Positions 37,301 through 51,379 of a DNA stretch of 64,000 nt are shown here, piece after piece. The notes under the pieces were generated by a model. That model made no database searches. It was not told where the DNA came from and saw only the letters and a program-made list of their open reading frames with translations. Origin of the DNA: Chamaelirium japonicum (Eukaryota > Streptophyta > Magnoliopsida > Liliales > Melanthiaceae). A program made the position numbers and the translations under genes. Position 1 is the stretch's first letter. Every line of letters starts with the position of its first letter. Location: the NCBI GenBank assembly GCA_947650365.1, contig OX393553.1, positions 62,743,055 to 62,807,054 of the forward strand, in the 5' to 3' direction.

Positions 37301-40300
37301 AAGATGACGCTTCTCGAGGCAAAGTCGAGGAAGGGTTAGGGACACGGGTCAACCCTAATCTCTACAAAAAGGAAAACTTTCATCAAAATCCCAATTCTTT
37401 TTCTTCTCTCTTTTTTATAAATCTAGGGTTTGCAATCAAGGACTCGAATCAAAGGGGATTAATGGGTGAGTGGTAGGGATGTAAAGGGGCAAATAAGGAA
37501 GGGAAAAGAGAGATAAACAAGGGAAAGGAGAGAGCAAAGAGGAAGGGGTTGCTGCTTGCATGTGACAAGAGGAGGGAGTGGAGGAGAGGCTCACGCTTGG
37601 AGAGAGAAAAGGGGGGCCGCAGGAAAGCCGTACGGCTTGATGGTGAAAAGAGAGAGGGAAGGGAACGATCTCTCTTTGTGAAGCCCTATTAGGCCCTAGA
37701 TAAGCCCAGCTAGTCATAACTCGAAACTCATTCATTACCACGTCATTAAATTTTAAAGTTATGATGATCTAACCATCAGTTTCGAGATCTAATCTCGACC
37801 GTCAGGCACCCTGCAGATACTCGCTAGCCTATTTATTTTTATTAAAAGCTGGAAACACAACCAAAAGAGCCTAAAATCATCTGAAAAGCTCCCGAATGAG
37901 ATCGTGAACATTCCCATACGACAAGGAATTCATTACAAGCGATAAATAAAGCATAAAATGGCCCAAAACATGGAATAAAATGTCTATAAAGCTGAAACGA
38001 AGTCATAAATAAAGGTTTTCAGCATAATAATACTAGATAAAAAGTCCTGATGTAGATCAGGCCTGCATCAATCGCTTCGGCTACGAAAAACTCATCCTTG
38101 AGTTTATGCCGAAAGATGTCACCTACAACAGAAGGAAGATCGCCACCATGGGATCGTCACTGAGTCTAGATCCGATGATGAATTCTCATCACATGGTGTC
38201 GTAGAATACAGCAGGCATCCTTCGGATCCCACGCAAAGGACTGGCTAACATCAAGCGAGGGTCGGAGGCCACTGAAGAACTGGTGTAGACGAACGTGAGC
38301 TATTGGTGGTCAGTCTATCCCGGCGAAGTCAAAGCGCTCAAACGGCTTAGCTGGCTAAAACTCCGTATCTGGCTCTGACTACAATAGTGGTGGAAGCTCA
38401 ACAGAAGGCGAAGGCTCCATAAGTATCACTGCCATAGCAAGAACTGCATGAGGGGTCTTTCTCTGTAAGCTCTGCTGAAGGTAAGAAAAGCTTCTCTATA
38501 GTCACTGCAGGACAAGGGGGCTTCTTTGTAGGCACTGAAGGAGAAAGCTCCACTGGAGGTTAACGCACCTCAGGTAGTGCCACTAATTCTAGAGTCAAAG
38601 TCTCCATAGGAGGCAGAGGCTCTACAGGAGGTGGTGGTCTACTGCGCGTCTGGCAAGCCTTCTATTCTGCTTCTCTCTACATGTCAACTCTGCCTTAATC
38701 TCATTAAAAATAAAATTAACTTCATAATCTTTGGCCTTAATCAATAATGAAAGAGACTTCCAAATCCATTCCATGAAAGGCTTCGCGGGGAGGCCAAGAG
38801 AAGATGTTCGCTCCTCGACAAGGGAACAAAAGATACGGTCATACTTTGAATGTGGATAAGAAGAAACATAGGAATGGCTCTTATGTAGCTGATGAAAAAT
38901 TTGTAAGAATTGGTTTTACGAGGAAGGAGGGAATATAAGGATCGGACGTGATGATGGGACATGGCGTCAAATTGCTCTGATACCAACTTGATGTAGGCGA
39001 GGGCGGACCTACTCTAGGTTTTTGGAGGGATTTGGAAAAATCTGAAAAACAAGACAACCATAGGTATTTTCGTTTTTTTATGATGTGCTAGTAGTCGATC
39101 TTGACAAAAACTTATGACTAAGGGTCTTAATATGAGCCAGGATTGATTCAAATTTGAGCTCAATTGGGTTACTGGATCTAAAGTTATGACCAAATCTGTA
39201 TAGTGTATACATATTTTATAAAAAAACAGCAAGCATATTTTGTGCAAAAAAAAGGCTAAAACATCATGCAGAGAGCCACGATGATCCAATTAAAATTAGT
39301 AATGATTTTGACAATTTAATGGGCTTCAAATAGATGATAAAGATAAATATGGGTAGCGGAAAATATGCAAAATCAATGGAAGATGGAGAATAATGCGGAT
39401 GCGGAAGGAAAATAAAGAAAGATAAATCAAACCGGGCGGTCCGGGCCGCATATTTGCAAGGAATCTTTTAGAGGATCCTTCCCGAAGAAAGGTTGTCGAT
39501 GGGATCGTCGGATCCATCGGTTCCCTAGCCGAGTACCACTCCCAGAGGTGGAAGACGACACTTCTCGAGGCAAAGTCGAGGAAGAAGGGGAGGGGACACA
39601 GGTCAACCCTAATCTCTCACAAAGAGGAAAACTTTCATCAAAATCTGAATTTTCTTTCTTCTTTCCATCTTTTATAGATCTAGGGTTTGCAATCAAGAGC
39701 TCGGATCACAGGGGATTAATGGGTGAGTGGTGCGGATGTGAAGGGGCCGCAAATAAGGAAGGGAAAACATAGAGATAAACAAGGAAAAAGAGAGAAAAGA
39801 AGGGTATAACTTTCATAAATCAAGTAAAGCGGAAGATGGTAAAGGGACTAGCTTGGGTAATTCATTCTTCGCCTGCAACTCTGCTTGTTGAATAAGCCTT
39901 TGTATATTTTTAATTTGGTGAGATGTAACTTTCGCACATCCCCGGATTCCATAACCGGCTATTTTCAACAAATGTGCCTTTACTCTAGAATAAGAGCCAT
40001 TGAACCGTATTTGACAGAAGGTGCACCAAAAAGCTATATTTCCCCCTCCTTTCTTTTTTGCTATCTTTGAATTGCATTTGACAGAAGGTGCACTGAAAAG
40101 TTATATTTTCCCCTCTTTTCTTTTCTGCTATCTTTTTCACAAACTGTCAAAGAGGCAACTAGGATCTTCATCTTGGGGAGTATGACTACTACCACCGGCA
40201 CCGGTAGATGCGAAATTGGTCCATTTTCCAATTACAATACATTACAAAAATGTGACAAACATAATTGGCATTAACAATACATTACAAATGAAGCAAATTT

Positions 40301-43300
40301 AGAAATTAGAATTCATACAATTAGCAATAAATTTACTAACAAGCAATATGGAAGTAATTAACTATTTAGCAACCAACAAGAAAATAACAAAATAAAAACA
40401 ACAAATATAAAAATTCATTGTTTTTATGGAAAAAAAAAATTCATATTTATTTTTTTTGTTTCTGAATGCATAAACACGAATCAATCAATGATAGATTCAT
40501 GTTTATGTATTCAAAAATAAAAATTCTTCAAAAAATATGTTCAAAAGAAAAAACTTATTGTTTTTATGAAGAAGAGGAAGAAGCAGGAGGAGCAGAGGAG
40601 AGGAGCAAGAAGAGCAGGAACAGGAACAGAAATTCGAGGATTTTTTTTCTCACGGAAGTAAATATCGATTGCAATCACCCGAGACAGAGAGAGAAGGGGA
40701 AGCAGAACCCTAAATTGAGACAGACAGAGAGAAAGAGGAGGAAGAGGAATCCTAAACTAAGATATATAGAGAGAGAGAGGACTCAGAGGAGGAAGAGGAA
40801 CCCTAAATTGAGACACACACACAGAGATAAAGAGGAGGAAGAGGAACCCTAAATTGAGACACACACACAGAGATAAAAAGGAGGAAAAGGATGTGTACCT
40901 GGCGTTTGGCGCAACGATGTCGAGAGGGAACTTCGCACGGAGGGGTCGGGTCGGTCGCGACTTCGCTCACAGGGGATGATCACCGATCACGGGATGAAAA
41001 AGGGGAAATTAGGGGTTAGGGCTCGCGTCAGATCGATCGGGATTTTAACACAAAATGAGTTGTGCTGGTCACAGTTGTTCGTTGCACCCAGTCTCGACCA
41101 GTGAATTGCATTCAACCCAAATGACAAGAAAAGTGACGATGTGATCGATGTCACGTCTATCGGCTGACCATTCGGGACAAACGCTTTGGGCTAAATAACA
41201 TAACTCAGCCGGGTAGTGTCGGGTTCGTGTTTGGGCCCAAAAAAACCCCAGACACTCCGTTGTCGTGTCTGACGCGCTATGAAGCACGGATACTTCAAAA
41301 TACATGACGTACCCGTACCGGATACGTATCGGACACGGATACGGCTCGGATACGTGTCTGATACGTTTCGGGCGTATCCTGGATTTAAAAATGTCTGGAT
41401 ACGGCCCGGATACGGGAGAGATACGGTGGGATACAGGAGGGATATGGGCCGGATACGGGAGGGATACGGGCCGGATACGGGAGGGATACGGCTGACCGGT
41501 TTGGGCTTGGGTTATTGAGTTTAGGTTTGGTTAAAAGTTAAACTCAAACCCAAACCCAAATCCAAACCCAAACCCACTGTCCCATACTAAAAGATTTAAG
41601 GATAAATTGCACAAAAACTCCTATAGTTTGACCGATTATCACTTACACCCCCTCATGTTTAAAACGCTACAAATGCCCCCCCTGGAGGGGGTGCAAGTGA
41701 CATGTTTTTCAAACTGTAGGGGGTCTATGTGTAATTTACCCAAAATTTAACCCCACCCCACCCTGTTTTCTGGATCGAGCGAGAAGAGAGGGAGAGCAGA
41801 GAGGAAGGCGTCCGCCCGCGCCCGTCGTCTGTCGTTCGCCATCGCCCGCCTGATTGCAGCCGTCCGCCGTCCGTGCCAAACTACAGCCGTTAGCCGTCTG
41901 TCCGTCGCCCAACTGCAGTCACCCACCATCCCCCCGCACCCGTCCGCTGCCCGATTGCAGCCGTCCGCTGTTCGCCCGTCTCTCTCCCTCACAGCCCCAT
42001 ATCCTCTCTCCCTCCCTCTCTCTTTCTCTTTCTCGCACTCCCTCACAGCCCCATTTGCAGGCTTTCTAACATGCCGTCAGGATCTGCAGATATGCAATAA
42101 GATCGATAAAAAAACAGTGATAAAATATTGAGCCAATTATTAAAATTTTATTAAATTTTTAAAAAAAAACTGTGATAAATTATAACAATTAATATTTTGT
42201 TTATATTGAATATGCAACAACCTGTGCTTCTATATTGAATATGTTCTTTATGATGCATTCTATCAATTAATAGTTCTATAAATTAATAATTTAGTATTTT
42301 ATTTAAAATAAATATTTAAAAAATAATAATTTATTGCCGTATCCTTAGCCGTACCCGTATCCTATTTTTTTAAGATTTACCGTATTGCCGTACCCGTATC
42401 GTATCGTACCCGTATCCCGTATCCGTGCTTCTTAGCCGACGCGTGTCCGTGTCCGAAACTGACACAGGGACCTTATCGGGGTGTTCGTGCTTAACAGATG
42501 AAGACACCATTCAGTGTTCTCGGAATCTCCTTAGCAAATTTTGGTGTATGATCCACCTTTATGTTTGAGAAGGAGGGGGGGGGGGGGGGGGGGGGGGGTT
42601 AGAGTGTGTATAAACTTAGCCTTTTATAGGTTTGATTTACCCTTTCTTAGGATATGTTCACCTTGGGTGACCCCATTTAATGTACAGCATATATATCATT
42701 GTCCAATTGAGTGAGATCAATCCTTACTCCCAACACTCTCTCTCTCTCCAATATTTCTAAATTAGATCTTTGTTTCAGAATTTAGGAATATTGCCGGTTT
42801 CTCATCCTACTACTAGCAATCATAGTCACCAATTTCTTTGTTTTTTGAAAAAAAAATTATTTAAAATGTGGCTTATTCCTAAGCTGATTAATTATTATCC
42901 TATACCCCGAACTTAATTCATCACCAAATTCGGCGTTTTTTTACCCGTTTTTTTTTTCCAAAAATCACGTTTAAAACGCCGAATTTGGTAACACTGTCTT
43001 TCCTCTGTCCCATTGTATGTACCCTTCCGCTGAGCACGCACAACTCCTTATGCTCAAAATCCATGTTAGGAATTTATATTGACTTGTTAATATGTAATGT
43101 TATATACATGAGTCATGTGACTTAGGTGCTTATTTGCATGGATTTTATCAACTATACCTATATAAAAGCCAATATAATGACGCATCATTGTGCTGACGTC
43201 TCTTTCATTAGGTTTCATTGTTCAAAGACAATCATCTACCATCAACCTTTGTTTGTCTCGATTATCATAGATCCCGTCATTATGTTTTGACCATTCTCAT

Positions 43301-46300
43301 CCACTATAGAGATTGATTTGTTGTCATATGAATGTCACATTCTAAATGTCTTAGTTGCTTAAATATAGGTTAAAAAGTTGACTCCAAGGTCCTAGATCTT
43401 GCCCTTTTTTTCAAATTTCACCCTCACCGATTAAATCCTGAAATTGGTTTTTTCCACGATTTTTCCCTAGATTTTTCTGTACTTTCTGATTTTCACCGAA
43501 CATTCCCGAGTTTTACCCTCACCGACTTATTGCCAAACCCGAACTTGGTGACTATGCTAGCAATAAGTATATCTATTAAATCAGTATGCGAAGACTTGTG
43601 TTTCTTTCTGAAAATTTTGTGTTTGCATTACAATATTACCAATTCCAATTGAGTAGATGGTCCACCTTTTACATGCATGATAGCATGAAAATAAGTAGAA
43701 ACCAAATGCAAGAAAACTATGTAGCAGCTCTTTTCAACTCATTCGACATCTACAATAAAGAACAAAACCATTTCCGTCAGATCTTTTCAAAACTAGTAAA
43801 CAAGACGGCTAGTATTACCTAGTCCCTAAGCATAACACGACATCAGCTGTTCTACAGTGCTTCTCTGCAGGAGTCATCTCTTTAGGTGGTAAAGCATCCT
43901 GCAAGATGTGGAAACATAGTAACTTACACCTCAAAAAAACATAATAACTTACATTATTAACCTGGGGGAAGATAATCTAGGTTCACACAAAAGTTCCATC
44001 TCATGTCCAGAAAAATAATGGACATGCACTGTATATAATTCAACAATCATCTCAGTATCAAAAATAAAATGTTTCTTCTATGCTTCTTTTAGTAGCAATG
44101 ATCCAACATTTTTTATACTACCAAACATTACTTCATATATGGGAAACAACTCAGATGATGATGATGATTAAACATGACATCTTAAGCAGTACAACACAGA
44201 GAGACATCCTCAAGAGATGCATATGCTCTCAATCACTGAATCTATTCAAAACTCTACATCCACATAGCACTTTTGTTGAAAAATTAAGGAGTCTTTGGGT
44301 TTCAAAAGGAAGGAATACATGTGAAACAATCTAGTATTTCCTGAAATATATGACTCTTGATAGATTCAGATACTCTTATAGCATAATGCGGTCCAGATCA
44401 AGTGCAAAATATGAACAATGGTCTAAGTTTCAACCAAAATATTTAAGAGTTATTGAATATTATATTGACCTGAAGTGTTAGTTATGGAAATACCATTTCA
44501 TTTCAGCTCTTTGGGTTATAATTTATGCCATAGAGCTGAATGCAAACTTACTATATCAAATATTGTTTTACCCTCTTAAACTTTTTCTAGTCTAGGGGAA
44601 ATTGGAGGGGCTGTTCCCCAATTATATGAACTCAAACTACGTAACCACCAAGTTAGGACTCTCAAACCGCCCACTAGCCATTTAGATTTCATGGCATATG
44701 TCCATCTCTTGGCTTGTTACCTTGGTTAGGTTGGCACCAATTTTAGAGGTTTGCGTCAGGTTGCAACCTGTGGGAAAATTCTTGTCACCCAATAGTCATA
44801 CCCATTTTGATGTGCTAAGACTTGGAGGATAATGCTGAATGTCATTAAAGTATGAAACATTTATGTAAAAATATCAACTCAATTAACGATAAAATGGGTT
44901 CATTTCAAAAACAAGACAACAGTTTGTGGGATATCAACTACATTTTCCATATATGTAGAAAACATAGAGGTAAGTCCCTGAGAGAATGTCATGATCCTAA
45001 TAATACATAATTTAAGACATGACTAACGGGAACTGAATGAATTGTATTAATAGGTAAAAAGGTATAGGAGGAGGCACCATAAATTTCAAAGGAAGATGGT
45101 GAGGATCTGAGTACACCCATAACATAAATGAGGAGTTTTCATCATTGGTCCATCTAGATTATGTGTTTCCACCGTTGGATTTTTCCGAAAACGACTATCT
45201 ACAGTTAGATTTGACGAATGAAGACTTTACATCGAAGGAGTCGTCGGATCTGATTTCTGAGGGCGCCAACAGATTCAAAGCAGTGGATTTACCTAGAAGT
45301 ATCCTTTTTATTTTTAGTAGGGTTTTTTCAATTATTTGGATATTTATTTAGTATTTTCATCCTTTTTATTAAGCAAAATTATGCACGTGTCAAAACCCAT
45401 TATATGACACCCATTATGTAAGGGTTTTCTTTATGGTTTTGATGATGGAGGATGGGATTGAATTCAAGTTCTTGCTTTCACTGTTTCACTACGCTTAATG
45501 GAGAAAAAAACCATTAAGCATATAAGCCATCTCGTATCTTCATATCCCGAAAACTTCTCACCAAAAAGGAAGAAAATGGAGAAAAATCCCTCTTCAGGCA
45601 ATACTGGGTAACTTCGAGCGAAACTGAGTGACTTCCCCCACTACCGACAACTTCATATAAGCTGAAGGGCAATTTTGGCAATAAAATGGGGATATAATGG
45701 GGAAATCGGCAATAAAATGGCGATATTGACGATAAAATGAGGACACTAGCGATATATCGGTGACATATCGGGGATAAATCCTGATATCGCGTAAAAAGGA
45801 GAATATGGTAGGATATCGTATCGCCTCCTAGAGATAAAGGAAAATAACGGTGATAATAACTATTTATCGTTTATATTTTAAACCATGCCTTGACTCAAGT
45901 AGAAGAACGCTCCAAAAACAGTACTAAAATGCAAGGTTCGAAATCTCCATTTCGGTGGAAATTTCAACCTTCTGGATATGGAAATATTTCATAGAAATAT
46001 TTCGACAATGTGGAAATATTCCAATTTTATAGAAATGGTGGAAATATTGATTTTTAGATGGAATTTTTTAGTGAAACTCTGGATAGTCATAAACCAAGTA
46101 TAGATACACTTTGGAACACTCAAACAATATTTGTACCCTATATAGGGGTGTAGAGCTTCACATAGCATTTATTCAATGTATTGAGTCTGCGACTCTTGTG
46201 CAATCTTGTTTGGTCCGGTTTTGATATATAATTTTCAAAAGCTTTTTAATCTTTTTTGTGGATAAAAATATTTTCAAAATAATAATTAGTTGATTGTTAA

Positions 46301-48833
46301 AATAACGTTTCACACTATTTTGAAAGCGGACATAAAACAAGAAAGTTATGCAAGTTTGAAATTGTGCAAAAATTATGTTGAAATGTGACTATTTTTTTAC
46401 TAAGTCTGGAAAAAAGTGTTTCTATATAGGAAAGTATTTATTCATTCAAAATTTCCTTAAGACGGACCATGGTTTTCTAGATGCACTTGTACTTCTACAT
46501 CTTGTGGAATTTTTTGAGCTAAAAAGAAGTTGATTTAATCACGTTTCTCACCAATCACCATATGGATTTAATAAAAAAAAACCTGAAAACTGTTTTCTCC
46601 TACTAAAACTGAAAGTATACTTTTTAATTCCTTTGGTTTTTTATTTTTTTGATTTTTTTATTGAAATCAAATAGGGGGGGGGGGGGTATTTGCTTATTTA
46701 TATGTAATAACTTAAAGTAAATGTATCTATTTACTTTAAGTTATTATATGTAAATAAGTTGTTAAAAAATTGGCCATAAGCTCTCTTTTATAACCAGTCA
46801 GTCCCAAAATTTCGATGTCATTTCACGAAATTTTTCAAAATTTCCTGAAATTTTCACAAAATTTCGACAAAATCCCTTTGTGTTGGTACCTAGGAAGCAT
46901 GGACACTTCCCCAGGCCTCCCGTACCCGTGTCGGACACCGACACTCGTCGGACACTCGCCGGACACGCACCGGACACGCATGTGCCGTGTCCTACGTGAT
47001 TCCGGGAGCTGGACACTGTCGGACACTCGTCGGACACTCCTCAGACACTCGGGACACTGCGGGTTGACGGACTGTTCAATATAGGGTCGGGTTACAAGCT
47101 GTGGTGATTCAGTTTTGGCTTCAACCTATCTGATCCTCTGAGATTATAACCTCAGAGAATTAGATAGGTTGAAGCCAAAACTGAATCACAACCGTTCTTT
47201 TGCATGCCATTTGGGCCTGAGTGTGATTCACTTGTCAAGATGGTTATGATGGACGGTTACGATTCAGGTTTGGCTTTAACTTATCTTATCCTCTGAGGTT
47301 TCAGATAGGTTAAAGTCAAAATTTAAACACAACCATTATTTTCCATACCATTTAGAGCTGTCTGCGATTCACCGATCGGGCTGGATGTAACTAACGATAG
47401 CGATGCAGTATGCATTAAATTTTTATTTTAGTTGTGTTCTATGAGGGTTTTTCAATTATCGAAATATATATGAATTGCAAACATATATAAAATATAAATT
47501 TAAAAATATTAATTTATTTTGCAGTGTCCCCGCCGTACCCGTGTCCTTTTTTAGGATTTGTCGTGTCGGCGAACCCGTGTCGTGTCATACCTGTGTCCCC
47601 GTACCAGTGTCAGTGCTTCTTAGGTTGGTACTGATATCGCGATATTTTGTGAAGAGTGAATATTTCGTCCGATATTTCGCGAAACCACTCGATATTATGA
47701 CATTTTCAATTCCGCTCAATACTGAAGGTGGGATTTCGTATCGGGTTCTCATATTTCCGAGATATTTCCCGATATTTCACGAAATATATCGATTTTTTGT
47801 ACCTTGCTGAAATGTCAAGTACTTGAATCACTATTGCAATGCAACATAAATTCAATTGGCTTCACGAACGAGTTAGAATAATCCAAAAGCATTAGCAATT
47901 AAATATTTGAGTCTACTTTGTTATTTTATTAGCATTTTAAAACAATGAAATAAGATAACATACAAAATGGTTGTGCGACTGCATAATCATATATGTGGTC
48001 GACTGGTCGCTATGCGATTGGAACTCCTGGTTGAACATACCGCATATATGAAATAGTAAAATTTCTTGGGCCTCATTACATCATCAAGTAGCTGATTTTC
48101 TCTTCTAGAATCTAGACCTTTCCGACGATGTCATGTGGACAAATAGTCGAGCTACAACATTTCCACGGAGATACACTAAAGCAGACAGAAATTTCTACTC
48201 CTTCATAAATAGGAGACAAGTATGGAGGATGGTATAGAGGGAATGCCCCACATCAGGTTAACCTAGAGTCCTAGACAAACCAGGGACTCCAATGTTTGTA
48301 ATTGGTTCACTTTTGTCACCGGCCTTAAAACAATTGCCCATGGATTTATGAGGACGAGCATAATAGTCCAAGACAGGAGGATATTTTTCAAGCGTGTTAC
48401 AGAGACCTCCTCGATAAAACCACATTTTTCCCAAACTGGAACTCTGATAGTTTAATAATAATAACTCCCAGTAGTACAATTTTCTACATTTGCTAACTTT
48501 GAGCATTTTTATTTGCTAGTTGCATAGGTTTTATATTTGTTTCCAAAGCATATCTTTAGGCATTATTTACACTTGTATTTTTGACTTATGGTTGTGCGGG
48601 ATGTTTGCAATCACTTAAGTCACATGACTAGCATAGATCACATATGTGATAATTTAGAGCATATTGAATTTGAATGCCTAGGTTCATCCATGGCAAAAAA
48701 CCAATGGTGGCAATTAAAGTGCGGTTTAGATGATCAAATTGAAGCCAAATTTCGTGCTTAGTAGATGTGGAGCCCACTTCTAAATTAGTCTCGCTCGTCA
48801 ACCCTCTCTCTGGTTCCTATCATGAATTCGATG

Positions 48834-48898
<65 letters not shown>

Positions 48899-51299
48899 GT
48901 GAGTTCATGCACAAACAAGTAGGAACCTAGGGGCCATACCCATTCGCCACCACATACTACCACCTCTTAGTCTTCCATATCATCTTCACCACCACCCTTC
49001 ACTTATCTAAGAAGCCCGAGGCCTAATTATACAATCATTTAAAAAGTAACTAAAAAAAAAGAATACTTCTGAATATATTGTAGTTCTTCCTTGAGCGAGA
49101 TTTCATTCCTATCTTGACCTCTAATTTACCAGCTTCCTCCCATGCCACTTCATCCTTTGGTTTGTGAAAGTGCAGCAATATTCAGGGCAACCTTGAACTT
49201 CTTCGAGGCCATCTGTGGAGCATCCTGAGACAAGTAAAGGTTTACAAGTGCTAAAATACATCCATGTTGATATCATTCTTTTCTAACACCATCTACCGTT
49301 GAATCCTTTTACCTTGATGTTTAATGAGCACTTTTTCCATATTCCACCAATTCCCCTCAGAAATCTCAGCAAATTTTTCACTGCAATTAAATGTGTAGTT
49401 AATGGCAATATATGCCTTAATAGTCCATGCTTACTTTTTTAGCCCAATTGAACATCTATCCTAGACTGATTGTGCTGTGATAGATTCCTTTTTGATAAAT
49501 TATGAGTTCCACGGTCTTTCATGTAATTTGTTTGTTCTTCCCGATTTGTAGATGAAAATTAAGTCTTGTTAGAATACTTGTTGGTGTAATTTTATTTTTT
49601 TCATATCATATTAAGCTTGTGCACTAATTTTCCCTTGTTATGCATGCTGATTCGAGCATTTTTGCATGATATATCTGCAATTAAATACCTTAAAATTTGT
49701 CGTGAAGTCCAGAGATCAATTGTGTCCACCGGAAACCCTAGGGAATCACATCAAACTTGACCGATAGATTTGCTTTGCGCAAACGTTATGCACTTATAGG
49801 GTAGCAAAGAATTTGTCAAATATATCCACGTTAGATGCATTTACTTCTTCTCTGCATGACCATTGAGAAGAACTCTTCCAAGCTTTTCACTTATATTAAC
49901 TGCTCTTCACTATTATCTTCCTAAAGTTCTCCAACGATGTTATTCCTTATGTCCACTGAATAACAAAACAATTCCAACTTTCTAATTTCTTTTTCGAAGA
50001 TTGAGAATTAATGCAAAGTCCATGAGTCCTTGACATCAAAAATATTTGTAAAATATGAAAAATAACCTTGATTCAAAGATACAAAACCAATATATTTTCT
50101 ATCAAAACAGGGTCCAAAGTCCAAACTACATTCAGAAAATTGTGGGCTCGATCATCTCAATAGGTAGAATAGAGCCAGGGACAAGCAATGTTCATGATAA
50201 GTTGTAGGTTTATATGGACTATTTTCAGTCAGGGTATTTCCATGTGAAAGGAGCAACTACATTAAACATTGATACGCTCAAGTTGATAAATGCAACGGGA
50301 TATTTTTCCCTCCAAATTCACCTCCCATTTCAACAAAAAAAAAAGGTTTATTTAGCTCTGTGCTTAACAAATCATCACAAAGAAGCAGAATACAGAAATA
50401 AAAAAAAAAATATTCACATCATCAATAAAAAAAAATAGAAGTGACATACTCCCACATGAAATGAATAAGAAGGATAACAAATAAAAATCATTTCCAAAAA
50501 ACTAAAAACTTCGTAAAATTTGATGTCCGATTAAAATGAATAAGATAACCACCACCACTCTTATAAAACCAATAAAGGTCTCATACTGATTAACAGATAT
50601 CGAGAACCTCTCCAAAAGAAAAAATCCTGCTCATTTAAAAACATTCAACCAATAGTAATATGCACAATTTTCATCTGAATGTTGGCCAACGACCTCATAA
50701 CCATTTAAGTGCCTATGACTGACCTCCCAATCAAGAACTGTGTCCTTAAGTTTTGCTCCACATTTCAAATTAGAGCACCGTCTTGATGTTTCTTTCATTC
50801 CAATTGTCTCAATCTCAAAATCTCGAAGATACCTTCATAAATTTAAAAAGCATCAATAAGTTGAAGATATATATATGGGAAAGGGTAGCCTACTCCATGG
50901 AGTAGGCTACTTATCTACTCCATGGCCTAAATAGACGCCACATGACACTTTTAAATCGGGTATTTTGTTGATGTATGGTCAATCCAAAATGGATAGATTA
51001 GGATTATGAAAAAAAATCCGCAGAAAAAAATCTCAATCAACTCAATCAAGTTGTAACAAATTTAACGGTAAATTATGCATCGTAAAAACTTTTTTTTTTT
51101 TGCATGCTAAAAATGCCACTTGGCATGTGTTTTTCTCAAATTTTTTTCTTGACAATTATTGGGAGGGATGAACCTACGTTGATAAAGTCTTATCTCCGGT
51201 TAAAAAGTGCCACATGGCATCCATTTAACCCATGGAGTAGATAAGTTACCTACTCCATGGAGTAGAGTAGGCTACTGGCCTCTCTGGATGTGTTCATTT

Positions 51300-51379
<80 letters not shown>

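Larger units (their letters stand above)
34172..42750 (+). mobile_element. Degenerate copia retrotransposon with later insertions
   Basis: 5' LTR 34172-34377 starts TGTTAGAGTGTGTATATAC and contains (CT)30 at about 34310-34369. A primer-binding site TGGTATCAAAGC is at 34378-34389. A related LTR starts at about 42598 (GTTAGAGTGTGTATAAACTT) behind a polypurine run (GAGAAGGAGG then 24 G) and ends near 42750. Between them are gag and protease remnants and later insertions. No reverse transcriptase or integrase is recognisable. Flanking 5-mers do not match. Confidence 0.65.
33140..43818 (-). other. SRT1 intron 6, 10,679 nt, nested retroelements
   Basis: The largest intron. Contains a plus-strand copia element with two LTRs (34172 and 42598), a minus-strand LTR element inserted in it, and hAT-like elements at 41277 and 42821. 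33140-34171 and 39800-41260 show no recognised feature beyond short AT-rich repeats and an A/G-rich stretch (40570-40880). Confidence 0.75.
43899..50723 (-). other. SRT1 intron 5, 6825 nt
   Basis: Contains the nested hAT-like pair at 45932-47806, a (CT)n tract at about 48832-48895, and a CGATAAAATGG-rich stretch at about 45660-45890 closing TTTTAAACCATG that may be the end of another such element. 43899-45650 and 48900-50720 show nothing recognisable. Confidence 0.7.
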
